Part shown: piece by piece, positions 1 through 8,266 of the stretch
How positions within the stretch are numbered: the stretch's first letter is position 1
How the letters are laid out: the number at the start of each line of letters is the position of its first letter
NCBI GenBank assembly: GCA_937902735.1
Contig: CALELS010000013.1
Location: 1-64,000, forward strand
Direction: 5' to 3'
DNA: 64,000 nucleotides
Source: an uncultured Caryophanales bacterium
GTDB lineage: Bacteria > Bacillota_I > Bacilli_A > RFN20 > CAG-826
Translations under genes and position numbers: made by a program
The notes under the pieces: generated by a model
Database searches by the model: none
What the model was told of the DNA's origin: nothing
The model's input: the letters and a program-made list of their open reading frames with translations, nothing else

Positions 1-70
<70 letters not shown>

Positions 71-222
71 TTTTATTCTTAGTTCAAAATTATTTCTGGT
101 TTTATTGTTTTATAAAAAAATTGACGTTAATGTTCTTGTACATCTGTTCAGTTTTCAAAGATCAGTTGCGCTCTATACTCTCGTATAGTCTATTGGTTCT
201 CCTTAGGAAAACGCGCTCGAAT

Positions 223-252
223 ATCATAACACTTTATATTTTTATGTGTCAA
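223..252 (-). promoter_or_regulatory. rrn promoter P2 (proximal)
   Basis: On the minus strand a perfect -35 TTGACA (247-252) is followed after 18 bases by TATGAT (223-228). Transcription would start near 216 and give a leader of about 146 nt before the mature 16S end. Confidence 0.8.
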
Positions 253-353
253 CAACTAATTTTACTTTTTTTAAAGTAGTTAATTTGAAGACACTTTTTC
301 AAGTGCTGTTTAGTCACATTTCTAGGTCACTACTTAGATATGTAACGAGTAAG

Positions 354-381
354 ATTATAGTCTTTTAGAAAAGACCTTCAA
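354..381 (-). promoter_or_regulatory. rrn promoter P1 (distal)
   Basis: A perfect -10 TATAAT (354-359) lies 16 bases after TTGAAG (376-381) on the minus strand, about 130 bases upstream of P2. Tandem promoters are usual for rRNA operons. A small inverted repeat (CACTT/AAGTG, 292-305) lies between the two. Confidence 0.6.
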
Positions 382-402
382 TATATTTTTATTAAAAATA
401 AA

Positions 403-416
403 TGAAAGTGCTTTCA
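403..416. promoter_or_regulatory. cre-like palindrome upstream of rrn P1
   Basis: TGAAAGTGCTTTCA is a perfect 14-bp palindrome of the LacI/CcpA operator type, except that the central CG is TG. It sits about 20 bases upstream of the P1 -35 element. Similar sequences precede gapA, nifJ, the ABC operon and other metabolic genes in this window. The binding protein is not known. Confidence 0.45.
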
Positions 417-461
417 CGTGCGCGCGAGTCATTATTTATATATAAATAAGATATATTAAGC

Positions 462-487
462 AAAAAGAAAACATCCTCATCGGATGT
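462..487 (-). terminator. Terminator of the superoxide reductase gene
   Basis: The minus strand reads ACATCC, a 5-base loop, GGATGT and then a T-rich run, about 20 bases past the stop codon at 507. Confidence 0.8.
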
Positions 488-506
488 ATTCGTTAGTTAT
501 TAAAAT

Positions 507-875
507 TTAAGCTTTCCAAAGACCATGGAGATTGCAATAAGCATATACTGCTTTTACTTCATCGCCTGGAAGAATTGCAAATTCAGTTTTTGGTTCTTGA
601 TTCGGAAGAAGTTTCCTTCTTTGATTACCAAATTTTGTTTCAAGAAGGATCCATTCGATGTAATGGGCTTCAATCATTGGATGAAGAGTGGAACCTACTT
701 CAACTTTGACAATATTTCCTTCTACTTTATAAACTGGGATATGTTTTTCTAAAGCAGCTTCTTCAGTATTGGCCACTATTTCTTTCATTGGTTCACCACA
801 ACAAATGGTTGGGACTTTGACATCATTAACAACGGCAATAATTTTGCCACAATGAGCACATTTATAAAATTTCAT
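507..875 (-). CDS. Superoxide reductase (desulfoferrodoxin, two-iron type)
   Basis: Reduces superoxide to hydrogen peroxide without making oxygen, an anaerobe's defence; it acts in the cytosol with rubredoxin-type electron donors. The 122-residue protein has both iron sites of the family. The N-terminal FeCys4 site has Cys6, Cys9, Cys25 and Cys26. The catalytic site has His45, His65 and His71 plus the Cys114-x2-His117 pair near the C-terminus. Length matches classic desulfoferrodoxin. It is monocistronic: a T-rich hairpin follows, and the upstream neighbour ends in its own terminator. The start has an AGGAG-like sequence 8 bases before it. It suggests an obligate or aerotolerant anaerobe. Confidence 0.93.
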   Translation of the reverse strand: MKFYKCAHCGKIIAVVNDVKVPTICCGEPMKEIVANTEEAALEKHIPVYKVEGNIVKVEVGSTLHPMIEAHYIEWILLETKFGNQRRKLLPNQEPKTEFAILPGDEVKAVYAYCNLHGLWKA

Positions 876-904
876 AATTTAACTCCTATATTTTTATTTT
901 AACA

Positions 905-932
905 AAAATCGCCCACACGTGTGAGCGATTCT
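905..932 (-). terminator. Terminator of the Bax-inhibitor/glycolysis unit
   Basis: The minus strand reads AATCGCTCACACG, its complement GTGTGGGCGATT and then TTTTTG. It lies just past the stop codon at 947. Confidence 0.85.
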
Positions 933-946
933 TTATTATTAATGTC

Positions 947-1759
947 TTATTTTTTAGATCTAGCTAAGATTGAAAGGATTCTAATTAGAATGTAAATAAA
1001 ATCTACATAGAGATTAAAAGCACAATAAAGGGCTAAATCATTACAAGCAGTTCCTTTTGAAGCTATCTTTTTAACTCTCCAGAAATCATATGCAGTAATG
1101 AGAATCATTGCAACTAGGGTAACAAAACTCATTATTAGATAATAAATTGCATATGCACTACTTCCGTAGATTTGAGGAATAAAGATAAAGATTGGAATAG
1201 CAGCAAGGCCAATTAGAATTGAACCAAATAATAATCCAATTCCAACTACTCCAAACCATTTAATCTTATCTCCACCTAAGAAACCTACTAGAGCCATCGC
1301 TCCAAACACAAGAGATGTAATTCCAATTGCAGCAGCAATTTCCCAAAAAGGCATTACTAGGGCAAAACTAGATAAGAATACACCCATTGTAGATGCATAT
1401 ATTAAATATGGAACTAGATGAACTTTGCCTTTGGCAAACATTGTGATGTTAATAACAATCATAATTACTAACATTGTTATTGCCGATACAGCAAGCATTA
1501 TTCCATAAGCAACTAAAGCACCTGATTTGACAGGATCTGCCATCAAAGCATCAATATCACCAAATTCTTCAAATGCAATAAGAGCATCACCAACGATTAA
1601 TTTCATTGTGATACCAATTGCAAACATGATGAAGAAGGTTAAAAGTAAACCTGCTCCAACATAAAGCATTGTGCGACCAATGAATTTACCACTAGAAACA
1701 CTAGCTTTAGTTTTTGGATCAATTATATCTTGATAAACTGCACTATTTTCGTAACGCAT
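947..1759 (-). CDS. Bax inhibitor-1/YccA family membrane protein
   Basis: A 270-residue protein with about seven hydrophobic segments from residue 30 onward. The overall layout is that of the BI-1/YccA family (short cytosolic N-terminus, tightly packed helices, charged C-terminus ARSKK). Bacterial members act as calcium/proton leak channels or regulate membrane proteolysis, but the role here is not shown by the sequence. The gene follows tpiA after one base, so it is probably cotranscribed with pgk-tpiA, and a strong hairpin terminator closes the unit. No defect seen. A distant UPF0005-type name would fit equally well. Confidence 0.8.
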   Translation of the reverse strand: MRYENSAVYQDIIDPKTKASVSSGKFIGRTMLYVGAGLLLTFFIMFAIGITMKLIVGDALIAFEEFGDIDALMADPVKSGALVAYGIMLAVSAITMLVIMIVINITMFAKGKVHLVPYLIYASTMGVFLSSFALVMPFWEIAAAIGITSLVFGAMALVGFLGGDKIKWFGVVGIGLLFGSILIGLAAIPIFIFIPQIYGSSAYAIYYLIMSFVTLVAMILITAYDFWRVKKIASKGTACNDLALYCAFNLYVDFIYILIRILSILARSKK

Positions 1760-1760
1760 A

Positions 1761-2516
1761 TTAGATAATATTTTCGATTAAAGCACGGAAGCTATCAATT
1801 TTAAGAGATGCTCCGCCAACAAGTGCTCCATCAACATCTTTCTCGGATAAATAAGCACGAACGTTTTCAGGTTTTACACTACCACCATAAAGAATTCTAA
1901 CTTCTTCAGCGGCTTCTTTACCAAAACCTAAGGTAACTAATTCACGAATATATCCGCAAATATCTTCAGCGATTTCAGTTGATGCATTTTTGCCAGTACC
2001 GATGGACCACACTGGTTCATAAGCAATGACTAATTTACGAACATCATCTTTAGACAAGCCTTTAAGACCAACTTTAATTTGTTCTTCAATAACTTTTTTA
2101 GTATTTCCTGCTTCAAATTCTGCTAAAGTTTCACCAACACAATAAATTGGAGTCATATTATTAGCAAATAAAGCAACCAATTTTTTATTACATGTTTCAT
2201 TAGTTTCAGCAAAATATTGTCTTCTTTCACTATGACCAACTAAACACCATGTGACGCCTAAATCAAGAAGCATTGGAATAGAAATTTCACCGGTAAATGC
2301 TCCATGATCTTCAAAATGACAGTTTTGAGCGGCAATTGTTAGGTCTGGATTAGCTTTCTTTACACAGCGAAGTGATAAGAATGTTGGAGCAACCCCAATA
2401 TCAATATCATTTGCCTTAGCAAGTGTAAGAAGTGGGAGCGAATGTTCGGCAAAGTCTTTAGCTTCATCACGAACTTTGTTCATTTTCCAGTTGCCAAATA
2501 ATAATTTTCTTCTCAT
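1761..2516 (-). CDS. tpiA: Triosephosphate isomerase
   Basis: Interconverts dihydroxyacetone phosphate and glyceraldehyde 3-phosphate in glycolysis. The 251-residue length is standard. Recognisable sites are FGNWKMNK near the N-terminus (substrate lysine), WCLVGHSERR (catalytic histidine), AYEPVWSIGTGK (catalytic glutamate and flexible loop) and the phosphate-binding LYGGSVKPEN and GALVGGASL. It starts 2 bases past the stop of pgk and ends one base before the Bax-inhibitor gene, so the three genes form one unit. No anomaly. Confidence 0.98.
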   Translation of the reverse strand: MRRKLLFGNWKMNKVRDEAKDFAEHSLPLLTLAKANDIDIGVAPTFLSLRCVKKANPDLTIAAQNCHFEDHGAFTGEISIPMLLDLGVTWCLVGHSERRQYFAETNETCNKKLVALFANNMTPIYCVGETLAEFEAGNTKKVIEEQIKVGLKGLSKDDVRKLVIAYEPVWSIGTGKNASTEIAEDICGYIRELVTLGFGKEAAEEVRILYGGSVKPENVRAYLSEKDVDGALVGGASLKIDSFRALIENII

Positions 2517-2518
2517 AA

Positions 2519-3757
2519 CTATTTAAGAATATCTACACCTGGTAGGTGTCCATCATTTTGAATCATTTCAAGAGATGCTCCGCCACCGGTAGAAACGTGA
2601 GCAAAATCTTCAACATAGCCAAATTGTTTAATAGCAGCAGCACTATCACCACCACCACAAACTGTAAAGGCTTTTCCTTTCAAACCACGAATGGCTTCAC
2701 AAACTGCTTTAGTACCAGCTTGGAAATCTTCTTGTTCGAAGACACCCATTGGTCCATTCCAGAAAACCATTTTGGCTTTTGAGATAACTTCAGCAAATTT
2801 TTTAGCACTTTCTGGACCAATATCAACACCTTCAAGACCAGCTGGGACATTACCAGAAACCACTTTAACAACTCTTCCTTCTTTTTCTTCGAAACTATCA
2901 GTAACGACACTATCGACTGGAAGAATAATACGACCATTTGCTTCGTCTAAACATTTTTTTGCATATTCAAGTGCACCTTCATCGAGGAATGAAGCACCAA
3001 TTTCAGCACCCATTGCTTTACGGAAGGTATATGACATAGCACCACCGATGATGATGTAGTCACATTTTTTAAGTAACGAATCAATAACTTGAATCTTATC
3101 AGTAACTTTTAAACCACCTAAGATTGCAACATATGGACGATCTTCATCTTTAACTTCAACACATCTCATTAAGTTATTGATTTCTTTTTCAACTAAATAA
3201 CCACATGCAACTGGTTTTCCTTCCTTCTTAAGAAGTTCTGGAATTCCATATGTTGATGCGTGAGCGCGGTGAGCACTACCAAAGGCATCCATAACATATA
3301 CATCTGCATGCTTTGCCCAAATAGCTGCAAGTTCTTCATTGTTTTTCTCTTCACCCTTTTCATAACGAGTATTTTGAACGAGAAGAACTTCACCATCTTT
3401 AAGAGCTAATACTTTCTTTTCAAATTCTTCACCGCGAGTTTCTTTTGAGAAATTTACTGGTTGATTAAGAAGTTCGGAAAGTCTTGGAGCAACAATTTCC
3501 ATGTTGTTCTTTTTCATTTGAGCAGCAATGTCTTCTTCGGTCTTTTCACCTTTAGCAAGTTTCTTCCAATCTACTTTGCCTAAGTGAGAAAGTAATACGA
3601 CACGACCGCCTTTTGCTAATAAATCTTTAATGGTAGGAAGAGCAGCTCTGATACGGTTATCATCTCTGATTTTTCCTTCTTTTTGTGGTACGTTGAAATC
3701 AACACGAACAACAACCACTTTACCATGAAGATCTTTTAAATCTTTGATTGTAAGCAT
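2519..3757 (-). CDS. pgk: Phosphoglycerate kinase
   Basis: Transfers the acyl phosphate of 1,3-bisphosphoglycerate to ADP, the first ATP-yielding step of glycolysis. The 412-residue protein carries the signature VVVRVDFNVP near residue 16, the HLGK substrate loop, the hinge, and the C-terminal nucleotide-binding glycine-rich TVCGGGDSAAA and STGGGASLE. Its length is slightly above the usual 394-400 because of extra charged residues at about 68-82. AAGGAGT precedes the ATG. It heads pgk-tpiA-bax and lies downstream of gapA, whose own terminator (3778-3805) separates the two. Confidence 0.98.
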   Translation of the reverse strand: MLTIKDLKDLHGKVVVVRVDFNVPQKEGKIRDDNRIRAALPTIKDLLAKGGRVVLLSHLGKVDWKKLAKGEKTEEDIAAQMKKNNMEIVAPRLSELLNQPVNFSKETRGEEFEKKVLALKDGEVLLVQNTRYEKGEEKNNEELAAIWAKHADVYVMDAFGSAHRAHASTYGIPELLKKEGKPVACGYLVEKEINNLMRCVEVKDEDRPYVAILGGLKVTDKIQVIDSLLKKCDYIIIGGAMSYTFRKAMGAEIGASFLDEGALEYAKKCLDEANGRIILPVDSVVTDSFEEKEGRVVKVVSGNVPAGLEGVDIGPESAKKFAEVISKAKMVFWNGPMGVFEQEDFQAGTKAVCEAIRGLKGKAFTVCGGGDSAAAIKQFGYVEDFAHVSTGGGASLEMIQNDGHLPGVDILK

Positions 3758-3777
3758 TTATTTACTCCTTATAAATA

Positions 3778-3805
3778 AGAAGCGCCCATTTAAGGGCGCT
3801 TTAAA
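3778..3805 (-). terminator. gapA terminator
   Basis: The minus strand has AAAGCGCCC, a 6-base loop, GGGCGCTT and a short T-rich tail, 25 bases past the gapA stop. Readthrough into pgk is possible because no clear separate pgk promoter is seen in the 72-base gap. Confidence 0.8.
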
Positions 3806-3829
3806 TCCAATTTTGCTACCCTAAACTAA

Positions 3830-4900
3830 TTATTTGAGTTCAGAGAAGTATTTAATTGTACGAACCATTTGTGAAGTATATGAGTTTTCATTATCGTACC
3901 AAGCGACAACTTGAACTTGATATAAACCTTCGCTAATTTTGGTAACCATTGTTTGGGTGGCATCGAATAAGGAACCAAATCTCATACCAACGATATCGCT
4001 AGAAACGAGTGGTTCTTCGGTATAACCAAAGGAAGCAGATTCGTGTTTCTTCATAGCAGCGTTAACAGCTTCGACTGTAACATCTTCGCCTTTAACAACA
4101 GCAACGAGAATTGTTGTAGAACCAGTAGCAACTGGAACACGTTGAGCACTACCAATGAGTTTTCCATTGAGTTCTGGAATGACTAAGCCAATGGCCTTAG
4201 CAGCACCAGTTGAGTTTGGAACGATGTTGGCAGCACCAGCACGGGCACGACGTAAGTCACCTTTACGATGTGGACCATCAAGAATCATTTGGTCACCAGT
4301 GTAAGCGTGAACTGTGGTCATGATACCAGATTGAATTGGGAAGGCTAAGTTAAGAGCATTAGCCATTGGTGCTAAACAGTTTGTTGTGCAGCTAGCAGCG
4401 GAGATGATTTGATCTTCTTTTGTTAAGGTCTTTTCGTTAACTGAATAGACGATTGTCTTAAGATCTTTTCCAGCTGGAGCGCTGATGACAACTTTACGAG
4501 CACCGGCATCAATGTGGGCTTGTGATTTTTCTTTGCTGGTATAGAAACCTGTACATTCAAGTACGACATCAACACCGAGTTTTCCCCATGGTAAGTTTTG
4601 GGCTTTTGGTTCGGCATAGATGGTGATTTCTTTTCCATCAACGGTAATTGAACCAGGGACGACGACTGTCTTTCCATCTTCTGCAAAGACAGGTTCTTTG
4701 GATTCTACTGTATGTAAGTGTTCTCCAAATACACCGCAATAACCACCTTGTGCGGTGTCATATTTTAATAGGTTTGCTAACATTTTTGGGCTGGTTAAGT
4801 CATTAATAGCGACGACTTCATAACCTTCTGCACCGAACATTTGTCTAAATGCCAAACGACCGATACGACCAAATCCGTTAATTGCAACTTTAACTGACAT
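3830..4900 (-). CDS. gapA: Glyceraldehyde-3-phosphate dehydrogenase
   Basis: NAD-dependent phosphorylating GAPDH of glycolysis. The protein begins with SVKVAINGFGRIGR (Rossmann nucleotide motif), has the catalytic ASCTTNCLAP cysteine and ends with WYDNENSYTSQMV. It is 356 residues with the start at 4900, chosen because AGGAGGACATATTA directly precedes it; the longer reading frame to 4948 would start inside the promoter. The promoter is TTCACT, 17 bases, TATAAT, with the -35 inside a perfect palindrome (4944-4959) and a cre-like site at 4973-4986. It forms its own unit ahead of pgk-tpiA. Confidence 0.97.
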   Translation of the reverse strand: MSVKVAINGFGRIGRLAFRQMFGAEGYEVVAINDLTSPKMLANLLKYDTAQGGYCGVFGEHLHTVESKEPVFAEDGKTVVVPGSITVDGKEITIYAEPKAQNLPWGKLGVDVVLECTGFYTSKEKSQAHIDAGARKVVISAPAGKDLKTIVYSVNEKTLTKEDQIISAASCTTNCLAPMANALNLAFPIQSGIMTTVHAYTGDQMILDGPHRKGDLRRARAGAANIVPNSTGAAKAIGLVIPELNGKLIGSAQRVPVATGSTTILVAVVKGEDVTVEAVNAAMKKHESASFGYTEEPLVSSDIVGMRFGSLFDATQTMVTKISEGLYQVQVVAWYDNENSYTSQMVRTIKYFSELK

Positions 4901-4943
4901 TAATATGTCCTCCTTTTTCTTGGCGCAAATATTATATATAATC

Positions 4944-4959
4944 TTCACTTAATAGTGAA
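4944..4959. promoter_or_regulatory. Palindromic operator over the gapA -35 element
   Basis: TTCACT-TAAT-AGTGAA is a perfect 6+6 palindrome. Its minus-strand reading supplies the -35 TTCACT, 17 bases before TATAAT, so a bound protein would block gapA transcription. It differs from the cre-like site just upstream and may belong to another regulator. Confidence 0.55.
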
Positions 4960-4972
4960 ATACTTTCTAAAC

Positions 4973-4986
4973 TGAAAGTGGTTTCA
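4973..4986. promoter_or_regulatory. cre-like site upstream of gapA
   Basis: TGAAAGTGGTTTCA matches the cre consensus except for GT in place of the central CG. It lies just upstream of the -35 region. Flanking GAAAG and TTTCAC half-sites (4956-4968 and 4982-4996) make the stretch repeat-rich. Confidence 0.5.
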
Positions 4987-5016
4987 CAATGTGAAAGAGT
5001 AAAACGTTTTTAAATA

Positions 5017-5133
5017 TTATCTTTTGTTAACGGAATTTATGAACTCATCAAGGACCTCTTGAAGAGATAATTGTTTTGGTAGTTCAATATTTTCTTCCTC
5101 AATAATCTTTTCGATAACAAGTTGGTTATCCAT
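5017..5133 (-). CDS. Small acidic protein or remnant of a larger gene
   Basis: A 38-residue frame starting MDNQLVIEKIIEEE and ending in an LDEFINSVNKR-type tail. It has the charge pattern and codon use of real coding sequence, unlike the overlapping frame at 5037-5228. The same frame continues upstream of the ATG as plausible protein back to a TAA at 5254, interrupted by one in-frame TGA at 5191-5193. There is no convincing Shine-Dalgarno at the ATG. Either this is a decayed gene of about 78 codons or only the short protein is made. It lies between the XRE regulator and gapA. I do not recognise it. Confidence 0.35.
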   Translation of the reverse strand: MDNQLVIEKIIEEENIELPKQLSLQEVLDEFINSVNKR

Positions 5134-5310
5134 TGAATGATAAATATAGTATCGATCAAAGAGTTTTTTGTGATTTGAGTTTTCGAAATATCAGATATGA
5201 TGGAAGTTCGTATAATTGGGCAAAACATCTAAAGATATAGAGTATTCTATGTCTTAATAAAAAATAAGGTATGATAAAAATCAACCCCTATTTCAAAGTA
5301 CGGTATTTAT

Positions 5311-5538
5311 TTATAATCCTGGCACATCAACGATACCTTTGAATAAGAATTCTAAAGTTATATCTAACGCTAAAGCGATTTTTTCTAATATATCAACACT
5401 TGGATTACGTCTTCCGTTTTCCAAATCGGAAATATAATTACGGTTCACTCCCGATTCTAAAGCTAGGTCAAGTTGTGACATTCCTTTTTGCTTACGAAGG
5501 TAGGCTATTCTCATTCCAAGTTGAGTTTTAACGTCCAT
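5311..5538 (-). CDS. XRE-family DNA-binding regulator (small)
   Basis: A 75-residue single-domain regulator. Residues 5-62 form the Cro/C1-type helix-turn-helix: GMRIAYLRKQKGMSQLDLA, then the recognition helix region GVNRNYISDLENGRR, then the DILEKIALALDI helix. There is no effector domain, so it acts alone or with a partner. It begins one base before the end of whiA, so it is probably cotranscribed with trxB-like, rapZ and whiA. In Bacillus this position is taken by crh. The target is unknown. Confidence 0.85.
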   Translation of the reverse strand: MDVKTQLGMRIAYLRKQKGMSQLDLALESGVNRNYISDLENGRRNPSVDILEKIALALDITLEFLFKGIVDVPGL

Positions 5539-5539
5539 A

Positions 5540-6496
5540 TTATTTACCTTTTAATTGAACAGCAAATTTATGTATTGCGTTAAATGTATGCATTACATTA
5601 CTTCTTGATACTTCTTTTTCAAGTTTTAAAGATAATAGTTTAGCAAGTTCGCTTAAAGATGCATCTTCATTTTGGAGACGAAGTTTAGCAAGTTCTTTTT
5701 GTTTTCGGTTAGGAATACGTTCGATTCCAATAACTTTATCAATAATTTTTATATCTTTTATTTGAGATTTAGCAGCATCTTGGGTTTTCTTATAGTTTGC
5801 AGTATCTAGATTTAATAGTCTATTTCCAATATTTTGATATTCTCTTTCAATGCGAATATCTTCAAATTTTAAAGCTGAAGAGGTCGCCCCAATCATGATA
5901 AGAAAATCAACGATTTGATCAGCTTTCTTTAAATAGACAACATATTCGTTTCTTCTTTTAACAATCTTTGCAGAAAATTGACCACCTTTGTATTTAGTGA
6001 ATAATTTAGTGAACCATCTAGCGTAATTTTCTTCATTTAAGGCGACTTCTAGGTGGTAATTTGAAGATTTTGGAGAATTAACCGAACCACTTGCAAGGAA
6101 GGCACCACATAGATATCCTGCAATCATATCATCGGTGTTTATGATGTTCTTAGCAATTTTACCTTCTAAGAAATTAATTGATAAATCGCCTAAGATATAT
6201 TCAGCTTCGTTATCTACAATAATTGAATAAGTTGTTCTTCTTCTAAAATTCATCATTTTGGTAAATGCAAATCTTGGAGGAAGACCATAAATGTCTACTA
6301 AAGATGAGTAAATGAATTTAGCAACATCTGCATTTTCGGTTTTCATCACTAAAGAAGATGTCCCTTTAGCAAATGAAATTGAACCATTTATTTTAATAAA
6401 TGCAGCTAAAATAGCTCGTTTATGTTCGCTTGAGAAGTTTGCATTAACGATTTCTTCTTTAACTTGTTGAGCAAAAGATATTTCAGACTGTTTCAT
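5540..6496 (-). CDS. whiA: WhiA, sporulation/cell-division-type DNA-binding protein
   Basis: A 318-residue WhiA homologue: an N-terminal LAGLIDADG-like fold (residues about 20-200, with GSISFAKG and the GYLCGAFLASGSVNSP segment) followed by a C-terminal helix-turn-helix (residues 235-310). The family binds DNA and influences cell division and chromosome segregation in Firmicutes. Its start overlaps the rapZ stop by one base (TAATG-type), which is the conserved rapZ-whiA coupling. The usual middle gene yvcK/mgfK is missing between them. Confidence 0.95.
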   Translation of the reverse strand: MKQSEISFAQQVKEEIVNANFSSEHKRAILAAFIKINGSISFAKGTSSLVMKTENADVAKFIYSSLVDIYGLPPRFAFTKMMNFRRRTTYSIIVDNEAEYILGDLSINFLEGKIAKNIINTDDMIAGYLCGAFLASGSVNSPKSSNYHLEVALNEENYARWFTKLFTKYKGGQFSAKIVKRRNEYVVYLKKADQIVDFLIMIGATSSALKFEDIRIEREYQNIGNRLLNLDTANYKKTQDAAKSQIKDIKIIDKVIGIERIPNRKQKELAKLRLQNEDASLSELAKLLSLKLEKEVSRSNVMHTFNAIHKFAVQLKGK

Positions 6497-7344
6497 TATT
6501 TCTTCTTATTAGGGATATCACGATGTTCACTAGTGGTTATAAATTTCTTTGAATAATATTCTTTTAGATATTCACTTATTACTACACTACGATGTTGGCC
6601 ACCGCTACAACCAACACCAACATTTATCATACTTCTGCCTGCTTTTTCACATTCGGATAAATATGTATCAAGAAGAGTGGTTATATCATTAAGATATTTT
6701 TGTGATAATTCATTATTTAAAACATAATCTTTAATCTTTTTATCTAGACCAGTTAATGGACGAAGATTTTCTTCCCAATATGGGTTTGGGAGAATTCTAA
6801 CATCAATGATGTAATCTAAATCTAAAGGAATTGCCATCTTATAACCAAAGGATGAAAATACAACATTCATCTTTTGTGATCCTTTTCCTTTTATTAAATC
6901 ATAGAAATATTGTCTCATTTCTTGGAATGTCATCTTTGATGAATCTAAATAATGAGTAAATCTATCTCTAATTTTTAATATTTCTTCGTGATCTTTATGA
7001 ATTGATTCTTCAAGTGAATAACCTCTTTGTTGAAGTGGATGAACGTGTCTTGTTAAACGATAACGTTCCATTAAAACTTCATATGAAGCATCTAAACCAA
7101 TGAAAGTAACATTTAGATTCTTTTGTTTAATAGCAAGTTCATAGGCTTCTAATGCATCAACAATATTTGCTACCATGAAAACATTTTTATATTTGGCTTT
7201 TTCTTTAGAAAATTCTAAAAACAAGGCTTCATATAAATCACTTGGAACATTTTCAGTAAGGTAATAACCTAATTCTTCAAAAATAATTGAAGCACTAGTT
7301 TTACCTGCACCTGATACACCAGTTAAGATAATTAAATTATTCAT
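6496..7344 (-). CDS. rapZ: RapZ-type RNase adapter / P-loop nucleotide-binding protein
   Basis: A 282-residue YvcJ/RapZ family protein. It has the Walker A GVSGAGKTSA at residues 8-17, a Walker B-like region around residue 60, and the conserved C-terminal domain with GVGCSGGQHRSVVISEYL. In Enterobacteria RapZ delivers the sRNA GlmZ to RNase E; in Bacillus the homologue binds nucleotides and affects competence. The precise role here is unknown. Genes trxB-like, rapZ, whiA and the XRE regulator run head to tail. Confidence 0.95.
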   Translation of the reverse strand: MNNLIILTGVSGAGKTSASIIFEELGYYLTENVPSDLYEALFLEFSKEKAKYKNVFMVANIVDALEAYELAIKQKNLNVTFIGLDASYEVLMERYRLTRHVHPLQQRGYSLEESIHKDHEEILKIRDRFTHYLDSSKMTFQEMRQYFYDLIKGKGSQKMNVVFSSFGYKMAIPLDLDYIIDVRILPNPYWEENLRPLTGLDKKIKDYVLNNELSQKYLNDITTLLDTYLSECEKAGRSMINVGVGCSGGQHRSVVISEYLKEYYSKKFITTSEHRDIPNKKK

Positions 7345-7363
7345 AATTTCTTCCTTTAAATAA

Positions 7364-8266
7364 TTATAATTTCTTTAAATATGAAATAACACTTGATGAA
7401 GCTATTGCTCCATCACTAGCAGAAGTAACTAATTGACGTAATTTTTTGTTAGTAATATCCCCAATTGCAAATAATCCTTCAATATTGGTCCTTTTATTTT
7501 CATCAACATTAATAAATCCGTTTGTGGAGTTAACTTTCAATGCACTTAAGAAATCAAAAGCGTTTCTTTCTCCAACATATGGGAACACCCCATAAACAGG
7601 AATTTCTTTTTCATCATCAAGAAGAATTGAAGTCACGCCAAATTGATCTGCTTTGATTTCTTTAATTCTTTTATTTAGATAAATATCAATTTTTGGAGAA
7701 TTAGAAACTAGTTCAACCATTTTTGAATCACCAAGTAATTCTTTATGATTAACAACTAAATGAACTTTTGATGCAAGATTTGCTAAATATAGTGATTCTT
7801 CTAAAGCAATATCATTGTTTCCATATACTGCAACATCAGTATCTTTAAAGAAATTGCCATCACAAGTTGCACAGTAGGAAACACCTTTACCAACATTTTC
7901 TTTTTCACCTTTGATTGTGTCTACCTTAGTAACTATTCCTGTTGCCACAATAACTACTCTAGTTTGGATTGAAGAAACATTTGTTTTAACTTCAAATCCA
8001 TATTCGCTTTTAAGAATAGATTGAACGGATTCTTTAGTGGTTTTTATCCCTAAATGTTCCATTTGTTTTTCTAAATTAGACATAAGTTCTTGACCGCTAA
8101 TGGAAGAAAACCCAGGGTAATTTTCAATATTGTGAAGCATGGCTAATTTACCACCAACACTATTTGGTTCTAATAAAACAAAATCAATATTTGCTCTTTT
8201 TAAATATATTGAAGAGGTTATTCCTGCAATACCTGCTCCGATAATAACAACATCAGTCTTTTTCAT
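7364..8266 (-). CDS. Thioredoxin-reductase-like flavoprotein lacking the NADPH motifs
   Basis: A 300-residue FAD protein with the thioredoxin reductase fold. It has the FAD motif GAGIAG at residues 10-15, the redox pair CATC at 132-135 in the usual YCATCDG context, and the C-terminal FAD motif FAIGDI. The NADPH domain is abnormal: the usual GGGxxAxEEA is YGNNDIALEE (148-157), and the HRRxxxR segment is replaced by VVNHKELLG. Ferredoxin-dependent flavin thioredoxin reductases of clostridia also lack these motifs. A ferredoxin-linked or other donor is therefore possible, and pyruvate:ferredoxin oxidoreductase is encoded nearby. The gene sits between a HAD phosphatase and rapZ. Confidence 0.85.
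   Translation of the reverse strand: MKKTDVVIIGAGIAGITSSIYLKRANIDFVLLEPNSVGGKLAMLHNIENYPGFSSISGQELMSNLEKQMEHLGIKTTKESVQSILKSEYGFEVKTNVSSIQTRVVIVATGIVTKVDTIKGEKENVGKGVSYCATCDGNFFKDTDVAVYGNNDIALEESLYLANLASKVHLVVNHKELLGDSKMVELVSNSPKIDIYLNKRIKEIKADQFGVTSILLDDEKEIPVYGVFPYVGERNAFDFLSALKVNSTNGFINVDENKRTNIEGLFAIGDITNKKLRQLVTSASDGAIASSSVISYLKKL

Noticed and set aside
5037..5228. A 63-residue minus-strand frame starting MFCPIIRTS
   Set aside because: Its sequence is not coding-like, and a different frame in the same stretch (5017-5254) has the better codon and charge pattern.
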